Part shown: positions 1 to 8,281 of the stretch, one piece after another
Layout: each line of letters starts with the position of its first letter
Numbering within the stretch: the first letter of the stretch is position 1
Source: Dokdonella_A sp049583635
Lineage (GTDB): Bacteria; Pseudomonadota; Gammaproteobacteria; Xanthomonadales; Rhodanobacteraceae
Reading direction: 5' to 3'
NCBI GenBank assembly: GCA_049583635.1
Contig: JBAUWF010000035.1
Span: forward strand, 1 to 64,000
DNA length: 64,000 nt
Translations under genes and position numbers: made by a program
The notes under the pieces: generated by a model
Seen by the model: the letters and a program-made list of their open reading frames with translations, nothing else
Database searches by the model: none
Told to the model about the DNA's origin: nothing

Positions 1-1
1 C

Positions 2-43
2 CGCCTGCTCAAGACCTGCGAACTCGTTCTGGCCCATGGCTGA
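2..43 (+). CDS. 3' end of an upstream gene, product unknown (partial)
   Basis: An open frame enters from the window edge and ends at TGA 41-43. The visible tail reads RLLKTCELVLAHG. Its stop overlaps the ATG of the following apbE-like gene by 8 bases, which suggests translational coupling in one operon. Thirteen residues are too few to name a family. Flavinylation clusters often carry PepSY or DUF2271 genes before apbE, but nothing visible here proves that. Confidence 0.5.
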   Translation, partial: RLLKTCELVLAHG

Positions 44-863
44 GAGCGCACGCCGCTGCCGTCCCCTGCTCGGCACCTTGGTCGAGATCGAGGCGCAATC
101 GTGCGCGATCGATGCAGGCTTCGACGCGATCGCGCAGGTGCATGCGTCCATGTCGTTCCATTCGCAGGAGAGCGATCTCGCGCGCCTGCGTCGGGCAGCC
201 TGCGGATCGCGCGTGGAAGTCGCGCCGGCAACGATCGAGGTGCTGCGCATTGCCCTGGACCTGTACGCCGCGACCGACGGCCTGTTTGATGTCACCTGCG
301 CGAACCGGCTGGTCGCCGACGGTTTTCTGCCGGCGTCCGACGGCGTGGATCCGCGCTGCGCGACGGGGACCAGCATCGACATCGAGATCGACGATGCCAC
401 GCATCTGCGCTGCCATCGAGCGCTGCTGATCGATCTTGGCGGGATCGCCAAGGGGTACGCGGTCGATTGCGCGGTCACCGCACTGATCGAGGCCGGCGCG
501 CAGGAAGGCATCGTGAATGCCGGCGGTGATCTGCGCGTGTTCGGCAAACACTCGCGCTTGGTGCACGCCCGTGGTGACGACGGCGCGCTGGTGGCGGCGT
601 TCGAAGCACGCGAGGTCGCGATCGCGAGCTCGGACAACCGCCGGAGTCGAGATGACCGCCGCGGCCGAACCCCGACGCCGCATATCGGCCATCGAGGACA
701 GCCCGTGGTCACCGATGAGTGCATCGTCGTGGCAGCCGGGCGTTGCGTGATCGCCGACGCGTTCACCAAGATCGCGATGGCCGATCGTGCGATGGCCCGT
801 CGTCTGATCGGACGTTACGGCGGCTGGCTGCCGGATCTTGTTGCCATCGAACGAGCCGCCTGA
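36..863 (+). CDS. apbE: FAD:protein FMN transferase, ApbE family
   Basis: ApbE enzymes transfer FMN from FAD to a threonine of periplasmic or membrane redox proteins, using Mg2+. This 275-residue protein shows the family core: the MSFHSQESDLARL segment near residues 39-51 (family form M-S-x-x-x-x-S-x-L), DLGGIAKG at 133-140, NAGGD at 161-165, and a late ADAFTKIAM segment where most members have ADALATA. It is shorter than the 320-350 residues of lipoprotein ApbEs and has no obvious lipobox or signal peptide, so export is uncertain. The start overlaps the upstream stop and the end overlaps the next gene (TGATG), giving a three-gene operon with a membrane protein downstream. The flavin acceptor protein is not visible; it may lie upstream of the window. 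Confidence 0.85.
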   Translation: MAESARRCRPLLGTLVEIEAQSCAIDAGFDAIAQVHASMSFHSQESDLARLRRAACGSRVEVAPATIEVLRIALDLYAATDGLFDVTCANRLVADGFLPASDGVDPRCATGTSIDIEIDDATHLRCHRALLIDLGGIAKGYAVDCAVTALIEAGAQEGIVNAGGDLRVFGKHSRLVHARGDDGALVAAFEAREVAIASSDNRRSRDDRRGRTPTPHIGHRGQPVVTDECIVVAAGRCVIADAFTKIAMADRAMARRLIGRYGGWLPDLVAIERAA

Positions 864-1366
864 TGCTGCATCGCTTCAGCGCGCGCATGGCGACATGGCA
901 GATCTGGCTGCTGTGCCTGAGCGGCGCACTGTTGTGGCTCAGCGGCGTGGTCTGGCTACTGCTGCATTATTTTGCTCAGACCGCCGGCGAATTCGGGCCA
1001 CAGGCGAATCCACTCGAGTCCTGGATGCTGCGTCTGCATGGATTTTTTCTGATTCCGCTGTTGCTCGGCATTGGCGGATTGTTCATCGCGCACATTCCGA
1101 AGGGTTGGCAGCAACACCGGCAACGTGTCGCCGGCGTGATTCTGGCAAGCCTGCTCGGACTTCTGATCCTGAGCGGGTACTTCCTTTACTACCTCGGCAA
1201 CGAATCATGGCGTTCGTTCACCAGCATTGCACACTGGAGCATCGGCATTGCTTTGCCTGCGGTGTTCCTCTGGCATTTCATCCAGGGCCACCGACGACGA
1301 CGCCATCAGCGGACCGACATCGAAGAAGTTGAAAATCAAGGCCACGAGGCAAGGATCACTGTTTGA
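863..1366 (+). CDS. Four-helix integral membrane protein, partner of ApbE
   Basis: This 167-residue protein starts at the ATG overlapping the apbE stop (TGATG). The longer open frame upstream is an alternate-frame reading of apbE. Four hydrophobic segments are visible, near residues 10-32, 58-80, 92-112 and 120-142, followed by a basic, charged tail. Histidines sit in or next to the helices (LLHYF, RLHGFF, IAHWS, LWHFIQGH), a pattern that could bind heme as in cytochrome b561-like proteins, but this is inference. Small membrane proteins of this kind commonly follow apbE in Xanthomonadaceae. A role in membrane electron transfer connected to flavinylation is plausible; substrate and function are unknown. 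Confidence 0.6.
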   Translation: MLHRFSARMATWQIWLLCLSGALLWLSGVVWLLLHYFAQTAGEFGPQANPLESWMLRLHGFFLIPLLLGIGGLFIAHIPKGWQQHRQRVAGVILASLLGLLILSGYFLYYLGNESWRSFTSIAHWSIGIALPAVFLWHFIQGHRRRRHQRTDIEEVENQGHEARITV

Positions 1367-1447
1367 GACCATCTCGCTTCACCAGCTCGCACGCGAAGGT
1401 CGAACGCGATATGTTCACTCGCTCGTTTCACAGCGTGGGTCGCGTCG

Positions 1448-2248
1448 ATGAACGTCCGCCGGTCCGTGTTTCCCCTGATCGCTTGCGGGATATCGGTACG
1501 CTTGTTACTGGCCGCTCTGCTGCTCATGCCCGTCGCCGCACGCGCCCGGGATCTGCTGGTTTTCGCTGCCGCGAGCATGAAACCCTCGCTTGACGCAATC
1601 CTCGCCCTGCCGGAATCGAAAGCCATCGGAAATATCAAGGCAAGCTACGCGGCCAGTTCCCAGCTCGCCAGGCAAATCGAGGCGGGCGCACCGGCGTCGT
1701 TGTACATCTCGGCGGACGAGGACTGGATGGATTATCTCGCCGATCGCGGTCTCGTTGCACCCGACACGCGTGAGGATCTACTCGTTAACGGACTCGTGCT
1801 GGTCGCGCCGAAGGACTCCACGGTGAAACTCGTTATTGAACCTGGCTTCGATCTCATCGGTGCACTGGGAACGGACGGCAAACTCGCCCTGGCCGAGCCC
1901 GACAGCGTACCGGCCGGCAAATATGCAAAGACGGCGTTGATCCATCTTGGTGTGTGGGCCAGGGTAATGACACATGTGGTCGCAGCGCAGAACGTGCGCG
2001 CGGCACTTAACTTCGTCGCGCGCGGCGAAGCGCCGCTCGGTATCGTCTATCGCTCAGATGCGGTATCCGAACCGAGGGTCCGCGTGGTCGCGACGTTTCC
2101 CGACTCGAGCCACGCCCCGATTGTTTATCCGGTCGCAATCGTCGCAGCCAACGACTCGCCGGCAGCGCGCCGTTTTCTGGCTATGCTGCACGCACCGGAG
2201 CAGCAGACGACCTTCCGCCGTTACGGTTTTGGTCTCCCGTCGAAATAG
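1448..2248 (+). CDS. modA: Molybdate ABC transporter, periplasmic binding protein
   Basis: ModA captures molybdate or tungstate in the periplasm and delivers it to ModBC. The 266-residue product begins with a signal peptide (hydrophobic stretch at about residues 10-30, ending ARA-RD). The mature part starts LLVFAAASMKPSLDAI, the usual ModA opening with an oxyanion-binding serine. A middle segment ALAEPDSVPAGKYAKTAL matches the family motif around its DPxxVPAGxY(A/G) region. modB follows after 11 bases and modC overlaps modB, so this is a modABC operon. No ModE-type operator was recognised in the 80 bases upstream. A molybdenum hydroxylase encoded at 22.5-25.3 kb is a likely consumer of the metal. 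Confidence 0.9.
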   Translation: MNVRRSVFPLIACGISVRLLLAALLLMPVAARARDLLVFAAASMKPSLDAILALPESKAIGNIKASYAASSQLARQIEAGAPASLYISADEDWMDYLADRGLVAPDTREDLLVNGLVLVAPKDSTVKLVIEPGFDLIGALGTDGKLALAEPDSVPAGKYAKTALIHLGVWARVMTHVVAAQNVRAALNFVARGEAPLGIVYRSDAVSEPRVRVVATFPDSSHAPIVYPVAIVAANDSPAARRFLAMLHAPEQQTTFRRYGFGLPSK

Positions 2249-2259
2249 TCGTCAATGCC

Positions 2260-2955
2260 GTGACCACACTCACACCCGACGAATGGCAGGCGCTGGCATT
2301 GAGCCTTCGCGTCGCGTCGATTAGCGTGGTCGTGTCGCTGCCGTTCGCTCTCGGTCTTGCGTGGCTGCTTTCGCGCAAACGCTTTCCCGGGCGACTCGTG
2401 CTCGAATCGCTCCTGTTCCTGCCGTTGATCCTGCCGCCGGTGGTGACCGGCTATGCGCTGCTCGCACTATTCGGTCGCCATGGGCCGATTGGCGAGCTGC
2501 TCAATGACATCGGCGTGGTCGTCGCGTTTCGCTGGACCGGTGCGGTCATCGCCGCGGCAGTCATGAGCTTTCCATTGCTCGTGCTCGCGGTGCGCGTCTC
2601 GTTCGACAATGTCGATCGTGGACTCGAAGCAGCCGCCGAAACACTCGGCGCCGGCGCTTGGCGTCGCTTCGCGACAATCACGTTGCCGCTGTCGATGCGC
2701 GGTGTCGCGGCCGGTTGTGTGCTCGCATTTGCGCGCGCCTTCGGGGAATTCGGAGCGACGATCAGTTTCGTCTCGGACGTCCCCGGCGAGACGCGCACGT
2801 TGCCGATCGCGATCTACGAACTGCTGAATGTTCCGAACGGCATGCCCGGCGTGCACCGGCTTGCGATCGTGTCGCTGATCGTCGCGTTCGCCGCGGCAGC
2901 CGGCGCGACGCTGATTGCAGGCGGACTTCCGTGGCGCGGAGCGTCCCGTGATTGA
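2260..2955 (+). CDS. modB: Molybdate ABC transporter, permease
   Basis: ModB forms the membrane channel of the molybdate importer. The 231-residue product starts at GTG 2260, eleven bases after modA. It shows about five hydrophobic helices and the cytoplasmic EAA loop that docks the ATPase (EAAAETLGAGAWRRFATI, near residues 127-144). Length and topology fit the ModB/CysT family. The stop overlaps the modC GTG start by 8 bases, so the two are probably translationally coupled. No frameshift or missing element was noticed. Confidence 0.9.
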   Translation: MTTLTPDEWQALALSLRVASISVVVSLPFALGLAWLLSRKRFPGRLVLESLLFLPLILPPVVTGYALLALFGRHGPIGELLNDIGVVVAFRWTGAVIAAAVMSFPLLVLAVRVSFDNVDRGLEAAAETLGAGAWRRFATITLPLSMRGVAAGCVLAFARAFGEFGATISFVSDVPGETRTLPIAIYELLNVPNGMPGVHRLAIVSLIVAFAAAAGATLIAGGLPWRGASRD

Positions 2956-3625
2956 GTTTTCGATGCGCCACGCATTCGCTGATCTGGAACTCGACATCGC
3001 GTTCCGTTCCGGGGCGCGAACACTGGCGCTGTTCGGCGACTCGGGTGCGGGCAAGACCAGCGTGCTGAATGCCGTCGCCGGGCTGTTGCGCCCTGATCAT
3101 GCGCGCATCTTGCTCGACGGACAGCTGTTGCAGGACAGCACAAACGGTACATGCATCGCCGTAGTCGAGCGCCGGATCGGCTACGTCTTTCAGGACGGCC
3201 GCCTGTTTCCACACCTGAGCGTGCGCGGCAATCTACTCTACGGTGCGCGCTCGCGCGACGCGATCGACACGCACGCGTTCGACAAGGCGGTGGAATTGCT
3301 CGCGCTCGCACCGTTACTGATGCGCCATCCACGCAGCCTTTCCGGCGGCGAACGCCAGCGCGTCGCAATCGGCCGCGCGCTGCTCGCAGCGCCGCAGGCG
3401 TTGTTGCTCGACGAACCGCTGACCGGGCTGCATCTGAATGCCCGCAGCGAAGTGCTTGGCTATCTGCGACGGCTCAAGAGCGAGTTGAAGATCGCGACCC
3501 TGCTGGTTACGCACCAACCCGAGGAAGTTTCGGCGCTGGCCGACGAAGTCGTGCTGCTCGATGCAGGGCGTGTCACCGGGAAGGAGTCGATCGAGGAGTT
3601 CACTGCGCGACACGGCAGGCGCTAG
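2948..3625 (+). CDS. modC: Molybdate ABC transporter, ATPase lacking the TOBE domain
   Basis: ModC energises molybdate uptake by ATP hydrolysis. I chose GTG 2948, inside the end of modB, giving 225 residues; an ATG at 2915 is in the same frame but lies deep in modB. Visible motifs are Walker A GDSGAGKTS, the Q-loop region GYVFQDGRLFP, the signature LSGGERQR, Walker B ALLLDEPL, and the switch histidine in LLVTHQPEE. The protein stops soon after the nucleotide-binding domain. E. coli ModC is about 350 residues and ends in a molybdate-binding TOBE (MOP) regulatory domain, which is absent here. Transport should be intact, but metal feedback through ModC is probably lost. Confidence 0.88.
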   Translation: MIEFSMRHAFADLELDIAFRSGARTLALFGDSGAGKTSVLNAVAGLLRPDHARILLDGQLLQDSTNGTCIAVVERRIGYVFQDGRLFPHLSVRGNLLYGARSRDAIDTHAFDKAVELLALAPLLMRHPRSLSGGERQRVAIGRALLAAPQALLLDEPLTGLHLNARSEVLGYLRRLKSELKIATLLVTHQPEEVSALADEVVLLDAGRVTGKESIEEFTARHGRR

Positions 3626-3823
3626 CGTCGGCTACGCGCTCCGCGCTGCGACTTGCCATGCGCGATGGCGCGCCCACGTTCATGCCCACACCCCGCAGCG
3701 TATGGAAATGCCGGTTCGTCCGCCTGCCGGCAGGGCAAAGCGGCTGACACCCGCGCCTACATGATCCGGAGCCGGCGAAGCACTACACTAGCGGCCGTGA
3801 CTGATTCATTAATCGAGGTAGCA

Positions 3824-4267
3824 ATGCGCACACGCAGCTTCTGTCCATTGGTAACGCTTCTGGTGCTGACCCTGACTGCCTGCGGCGGCGGCCCGGTGCG
3901 GCGCATCAGTCCGCCCACTGTCAGCATTCAGCAACTGAGCGTGCAGCCTGACGGCCAATGGCACCTGACCTTGCGCATCCAGAATTTCAGTACCGTGCCG
4001 ACGCATTTCAGCGCAATCCACGCGACGCTCGAAATAGCCGGCGCCACGGCCGGGACCATCGACGTCAAACCGGATATCGACATCACCGAGGAAAGCGCCG
4101 ACGTGGTCGAGGCCACCCTGACCACGTCGACCAAGCTGCCGGCGACGGGCGATTTCGCGTACACGCTCAAAGGCACGATCGACAGCAGCGATCCGAAAGG
4201 GTATTACAAGATCAACGAGGCGAGTCGGCTGTCGCCGACGCCCGGCATAGCCAACACCTGGCGCTGA
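3824..4267 (+). CDS. Putative LEA14-like lipoprotein
   Basis: The 147-residue product starts at ATG 3824, preceded by GAGG; the in-frame extension upstream is low-complexity and lacks a signal. A lipoprotein signal peptide is visible: basic start, hydrophobic run, then LTAC, with acylated Cys near residue 19. The mature part is mostly beta-strand, with alternating hydrophobic residues and a segment LRIQNFSTVPTHFSAIHATLEI that resembles LEA14/WHy domains, as seen in small bacterial lipoproteins. That family link is by pattern only. It lies downstream of modABC after about 200 bases and is probably a separate unit. Function unknown. Confidence 0.6.
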   Translation: MRTRSFCPLVTLLVLTLTACGGGPVRRISPPTVSIQQLSVQPDGQWHLTLRIQNFSTVPTHFSAIHATLEIAGATAGTIDVKPDIDITEESADVVEATLTTSTKLPATGDFAYTLKGTIDSSDPKGYYKINEASRLSPTPGIANTWR

Positions 4268-4315
4268 CCGCGAGCCATAGGTCCCTCGCGGAACACGTTG
4301 GCGCCCCAGCGTGTT
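4268..4315 (+). terminator. Two tandem hairpins after the lipoprotein gene
   Basis: Immediately after the stop codon, CCGCGAG (4268-4274) pairs with CTCGCGG (4285-4291) around a 10-base loop. A second hairpin follows at once: AACACGTTGG (4292-4301) with CCAGCGTGTT (4306-4315), nine Watson-Crick pairs plus one G-T. No clear T run follows, so this may be a stability or pause hairpin and not a full intrinsic terminator. Confidence 0.45.
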
Positions 4316-4378
4316 TCTCGCAAGGAGAGTACTGGATGCACTTCCATTGACAAGTGACTCGCCTGGCACAATGACTTC

Positions 4379-5050
4379 GTGAGCTCTCAATTGAACCAGC
4401 ATCCTCATTACAAGGTTGAGTCGTGGTCCGACCACGGTGTGCGTTTCGTACCCTTTGTTGGGGGCGAATACGAAGAGGGTCTCATCGATGGCTTGCGGGT
4501 ATTGCTGCTCGGTGAGTCACACTACGGTAAACACGAAAAGGCCACTCGCGATCTGACGATCAGCGAGTTCGAAGACCTGGCTCACGATATGCCCAAGATT
4601 TGGCATGGGTTTTGGGGGAAACTTCAACGTATCGCGGCACGTGACCCGAAACCATCGCAAGAAAAAGCCGGCGTCGCGTGGCGACACATCGCATTTGCCA
4701 ACTTCGTACAGCAACTCGCGGGCGAACGGCCGCGCCAACGACCTGACCGTGCAGCGTGGAAAACCGGCAATGACGCATTGCCCGTCATGCTGGATCGCCT
4801 GCAACCCAACGCTGTGCTCATCCTTGGCAAAGGAACGTGGGACCACGTCAAGGTGGGCGACTACGATGGTTCTTCGATTCAAGCACGCGAGTCCCGAAAA
4901 TCCGAGAGAGAGATATGGCGACTGCCGCACGCAGGAGGGCATGCCCTGTCGACTTGGGTCTATCACCCCTCCGCAAATCGCGACACCATCCAGACGTCGA
5001 TTGATGTTTTCTCGGAATTGCTAGAGCGCGCACGCGACACGTCGCGTTAA
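4379..5050 (+). CDS. Uracil-DNA-glycosylase-like hypothetical protein
   Basis: The 223-residue protein starts at GTG 4379. I cannot name a characterised homologue. Three features suggest the uracil-DNA glycosylase fold: LLLGESHYG at residues 42-50 where UDGs carry the GExPG-type catalytic loop, a central VLILGKGTW strand at about 146-154, and a late WVYHPSANRD at about 194-203 resembling the UDG HPS loop. The catalytic Asp/Asn of true UDGs is not evident, so activity is uncertain. Related small proteins in other genomes are annotated only as hypothetical. Its stop overlaps the 3' end of the convergent WYL gene by 4 bases, placing it in an accessory block with that regulator and an AAA ATPase. 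Confidence 0.55.
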   Translation: MSSQLNQHPHYKVESWSDHGVRFVPFVGGEYEEGLIDGLRVLLLGESHYGKHEKATRDLTISEFEDLAHDMPKIWHGFWGKLQRIAARDPKPSQEKAGVAWRHIAFANFVQQLAGERPRQRPDRAAWKTGNDALPVMLDRLQPNAVLILGKGTWDHVKVGDYDGSSIQARESRKSEREIWRLPHAGGHALSTWVYHPSANRDTIQTSIDVFSELLERARDTSR

Positions 5051-6054
5051 ACCTTACGCCGATAGTTTGCGATCGCCTCGAGCAAATCCTGCCTGAGCGC
5101 GCGCCGCAGCGCCGCCGGCTTGCATACCTCAACCTGACTGCCGAACGCCAGCAGCCACCAGCGCAGGCGGTCATCATCCTCGACGGTCGCGGTCACCTCG
5201 ACGCGCGCTCCACTCTCGATCGGACGCCACGTCTGATCTTTCGACAGCGGGGTTTCCCGGAGGTGCTCCGCCGCCGCCTCAGCGAAACGAACGACGAGAC
5301 GTATCGAGCCACGCGAATGCAGTCGCACACCTTCGCCCTGCGCGTACGCGGCGAAATCGAAACCTGCCGTCTCACGACGAGGCTCGTCGGACTCAGTGAC
5401 GTCGGTCAGACGATGCAAAGCCAATTGGCGCACGTCGTCGTAGTCGAACAGCGTGCAAGCAAGATAGAGCACGGGACCGCGAACGATCAGGCCCAACGGA
5501 TGAATACGCATCCGTTTCGCCGCGGCGCTGCCCTTGGCCCGATAGCGACCCTCGATGCAGTGCTTGCGTGCCAAAGCCATCTGGACTGTTGTCAATACCG
5601 AAGGCGCAATCTTCGGTGGCAATAACGGCAACGCCACCGGCACCACCGCGGTGCGCCGGTGCCAGTCCTTCCACCCGGAGTAGGCAACAGCACGCTCGGC
5701 CGCCTCGAACACCGGTAGCAGATCCTTGTGCAGATTCTGCGGCAGCAGGCTGCGCAAATGCGTCCTAGCCAGCAGCAAGGCCACTGACTGCGAAGGCGTG
5801 AGTCGCGGCGTGCACTCAAAGCTCGCGTCCTTCATCCAGCTCCAACCGTAGGGCTTGCTGCGATCATCCAGAGTCAGGGGGAAGCGCGCAGACAAGATAT
5901 GCAGGTCGCGCTCGATCGTGCGGCGTGAAGTGTGGTAGCCCTCATCGCGCAGGCGTTCGGCCAGTTCCGCGGCAGTCATCGCATACGGCGTGCGCGGAAT
6001 TGCGCGCAACATTGCCCATTGGCGGGCCAGGGTCTGACCTGAGGTTTCGCGCAT
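5047..6054 (-). CDS. WYL-domain transcriptional regulator (YafY/PafC type)
   Basis: The 335-residue protein has an N-terminal helix-turn-helix at about residues 10-70 (TAAELAERLRDEGYHTSRRTIERDLHIL) followed by a WYL domain at about 140-225 (RIHPLGLIVRGPVLYLACTL) and a C-terminal WCX-like region ending WLLAFGSQVEVCKPAALR. WYL regulators bind nucleic-acid or nucleotide ligands and control defence, DNA-damage and accessory genes. It is transcribed away from the AAA ATPase gene at 6188, with 133 bases between them holding a perfect inverted repeat (6123-6147). I infer that it controls the ATPase gene and itself. The protein looks intact. Confidence 0.85.
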   Translation of the reverse strand: MRETSGQTLARQWAMLRAIPRTPYAMTAAELAERLRDEGYHTSRRTIERDLHILSARFPLTLDDRSKPYGWSWMKDASFECTPRLTPSQSVALLLARTHLRSLLPQNLHKDLLPVFEAAERAVAYSGWKDWHRRTAVVPVALPLLPPKIAPSVLTTVQMALARKHCIEGRYRAKGSAAAKRMRIHPLGLIVRGPVLYLACTLFDYDDVRQLALHRLTDVTESDEPRRETAGFDFAAYAQGEGVRLHSRGSIRLVVRFAEAAAEHLRETPLSKDQTWRPIESGARVEVTATVEDDDRLRWWLLAFGSQVEVCKPAALRRALRQDLLEAIANYRRKV

Positions 6055-6122
6055 CGCGTTACCTGTTGCGTTCTTCGAATCAGTCGATCGATCCGGTATA
6101 TCAGGGCTTCAGTATGCCAGTT

Positions 6123-6147
6123 TCATGCGACACCCGTTGTCGCATGA
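6123..6147. promoter_or_regulatory. Perfect inverted repeat, candidate WYL operator
   Basis: TCATGCGACA (6123-6132) and TGTCGCATGA (6138-6147) are exact reverse complements separated by CCCGT. The repeat lies between the divergent WYL regulator and AAA ATPase genes, 40 bases before the ATPase start and 69 bases before the regulator start. Dimeric HTH regulators of this class bind such sites. The assignment is by position and symmetry only. Confidence 0.6.
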
Positions 6148-6187
6148 TCCGGGACAATGAATACGACCCGAAGCATGAGCGCCAGAC

Positions 6188-8281
6188 ATGACTCGCCAAA
6201 CCGCGGCACCTTCCGAGCCTCCCAAGCCGTGTAGATCGCTGCTTCGGACTCACGATCTCGGCACGTTGTGGTTGCTGCGATTGCTGGTGCGACTCGGTGG
6301 ATTTGCGGCATTGATGGACTCGCGCAATGTCGCAGCCCGCGATGGCCTGTTCAAGCGGTTGCGGGTGATACAACCTTTGGGCAAGCCGGAAGAGCGTGAA
6401 GCCGAGCGCCTCCATCATGAGCTGACCGCGACGCTGGCCTGGATGGAACAGCGTGCTGCGCGTTACCGCCTTGCTCCGCGTTTCAGGTCCAATCTGGCTT
6501 TGCTCGGCCGGCAGTTTGCGTTGAGCTTCACCGAGCAAAACGTCCTTGCACTTGCCGTATTGATGCGCGCCGATGAGGACTTCTTTACGGCCGCGAGCTT
6601 TGCCAGATCGCAGGTGAATGTGGCTGAACAGCTCAGCTCCATCACGGCGTTGCCGCAGCGCTATCTGAGCAAGGCCATCGCACCGAATGGTAATTTGCGT
6701 CGTTCCGGGCTATTGCAGGTCACCGGCGGCGGAAGCCCCGCACAGAATCTCAAGTTGCAGCGCGGCAGCATGCGCACGCTGGCGACCACTCGCCTGAAAA
6801 GCGTCGACGGTCTGTTTGAATCGTTCCTGCATCCATCGCCGGCAGCGACACTGCCGCGCAGCGCCTACGAACATCTGCATACCGGATATGACCTTGTTTG
6901 CGGGTTGATTGCCGAGGCGCTCGCGTCAGGGCGGATCGGCGTGAACATTCTGCTGCACGGCCCTCCCGGTACCGGCAAGACCGAGCTGACCCGCACCATC
7001 GCCGCTGAACTCGGCGTTCCGCTCTTTGAAGTTTCCTCGATTGACGACGACGGCGATCCGCTGAATCCCCGCTGCCGCTTGGCGGGCGCCGCAACCGCGC
7101 AACGTCTGCTTGCCGGACGTCAGGCAGCACTCGTCTTCGATGAGGTCGATGCGATCTTCAATGACGGCAGTCGTTTCGCCGGCAAGCCGTCGACGGCCGA
7201 AACTGCCAAGGCCTGGGTCAATACGCTTCTGGAACGAACACCGATTCCGACCCTCTGGGTGGGCAATGACGTCAGCGGCATCGATCCCGCGTTTCTGCGC
7301 CGCTTCGATCTCGTGCTCGAAGCGACCACACCTCCACTGCGGCAGCGCATACAGCTACTCGAACGTGTCTGCGGGAGAGCGGCTGGCGAAGTTGATTTGC
7401 GTCGCCTCGCGCACTCCGAAGCAATCACGCCGGGAGTGCTTTCGCGCGCTGCCTGTGTGGCACGACGCATCCACATATCTGGTCAAACCACACCTGGCGT
7501 GATCGAGCACGTCCTGGACGGAACATTGTCCGCTCAGGGACATCCAACGGTACGCCTGGCTGCGCGTAGCCTCCCGCCGAGCAATTACGATCCGCTCTAC
7601 TGCAACGCGAGCGAGGACCTCCGAGAACTCGCGCGCGGATTGGTTACGATGCAGTCAGGGCGCCTCTGTTTGTACGGGCCGCCGGGCACCGGCAAAACCG
7701 CATTAGGCTATTGGCTCGCCAAGCAGCTCGACAAGCCGCTGGTTCTCAAGGGAGCTTCAGACCTCCTGAGTCCGTTGGTCGGAGTAATGGAGCGCAACGT
7801 CGCGCGCGCGTTCGAACAGGCCGCTCGCGGCGATGCGATTCTCCAAGTCGACGAGATCGACAGCTTTTTGCACGATCGCGCCCAGGCGCGCCAGAGTTGG
7901 GAGGTCAGTCAGGTCAACGAGTTTCTCACTCAACTGGAAGGATTCGGCGGCATTTTCATCGCGTCCACCAATCTGATCGAGCGCATCGATCACGCGGCAA
8001 TGCGCCGATTCGACTACAAAATCAGGATCGGTTATCTGCGCCAAGATCAGGTCATGGCAATGCTTCAACGTCTGTGCGACGAGCTCGGCATTGAACTCGA
8101 GGCCGGCGATGAAGTTCATCGATTGCTCGGAGATCTGGATCGATTGACGCCCGGCGATTTCTCGGTCATTCGGCGGCAGCACAAATTGAGACCCTTCGGA
8201 TCAGTCGAAAGCATCATCCGGTCGCTGCGTGAGGAGCAGACGTTGAAGGGCCACGCGCCTTGCAGGATAGGATTTGTATGA
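6188..8281 (+). CDS. Tandem AAA ATPase, function unknown
   Basis: The 697-residue protein contains two AAA modules. Module 1 has Walker A GPPGTGKTE at about residues 257-265, Walker B ALVFDEVDAIF, and a late FLRRFDLVLE arginine-finger region. Module 2 has GPPGTGKTA at about 497-505, Walker B AILQVDEIDSF and AAMRRFDYKI. Both sites appear catalytically complete. The first roughly 190 residues are helical with no domain I recognise. AAA proteins of this layout remodel or unfold protein partners, but the target here is unknown. It is divergent from a WYL regulator and near a UDG-like gene, so a stress or defence role is possible but unproven. The shine-dalgarno is weak. Confidence 0.75.
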   Translation: MTRQTAAPSEPPKPCRSLLRTHDLGTLWLLRLLVRLGGFAALMDSRNVAARDGLFKRLRVIQPLGKPEEREAERLHHELTATLAWMEQRAARYRLAPRFRSNLALLGRQFALSFTEQNVLALAVLMRADEDFFTAASFARSQVNVAEQLSSITALPQRYLSKAIAPNGNLRRSGLLQVTGGGSPAQNLKLQRGSMRTLATTRLKSVDGLFESFLHPSPAATLPRSAYEHLHTGYDLVCGLIAEALASGRIGVNILLHGPPGTGKTELTRTIAAELGVPLFEVSSIDDDGDPLNPRCRLAGAATAQRLLAGRQAALVFDEVDAIFNDGSRFAGKPSTAETAKAWVNTLLERTPIPTLWVGNDVSGIDPAFLRRFDLVLEATTPPLRQRIQLLERVCGRAAGEVDLRRLAHSEAITPGVLSRAACVARRIHISGQTTPGVIEHVLDGTLSAQGHPTVRLAARSLPPSNYDPLYCNASEDLRELARGLVTMQSGRLCLYGPPGTGKTALGYWLAKQLDKPLVLKGASDLLSPLVGVMERNVARAFEQAARGDAILQVDEIDSFLHDRAQARQSWEVSQVNEFLTQLEGFGGIFIASTNLIERIDHAAMRRFDYKIRIGYLRQDQVMAMLQRLCDELGIELEAGDEVHRLLGDLDRLTPGDFSVIRRQHKLRPFGSVESIIRSLREEQTLKGHAPCRIGFV

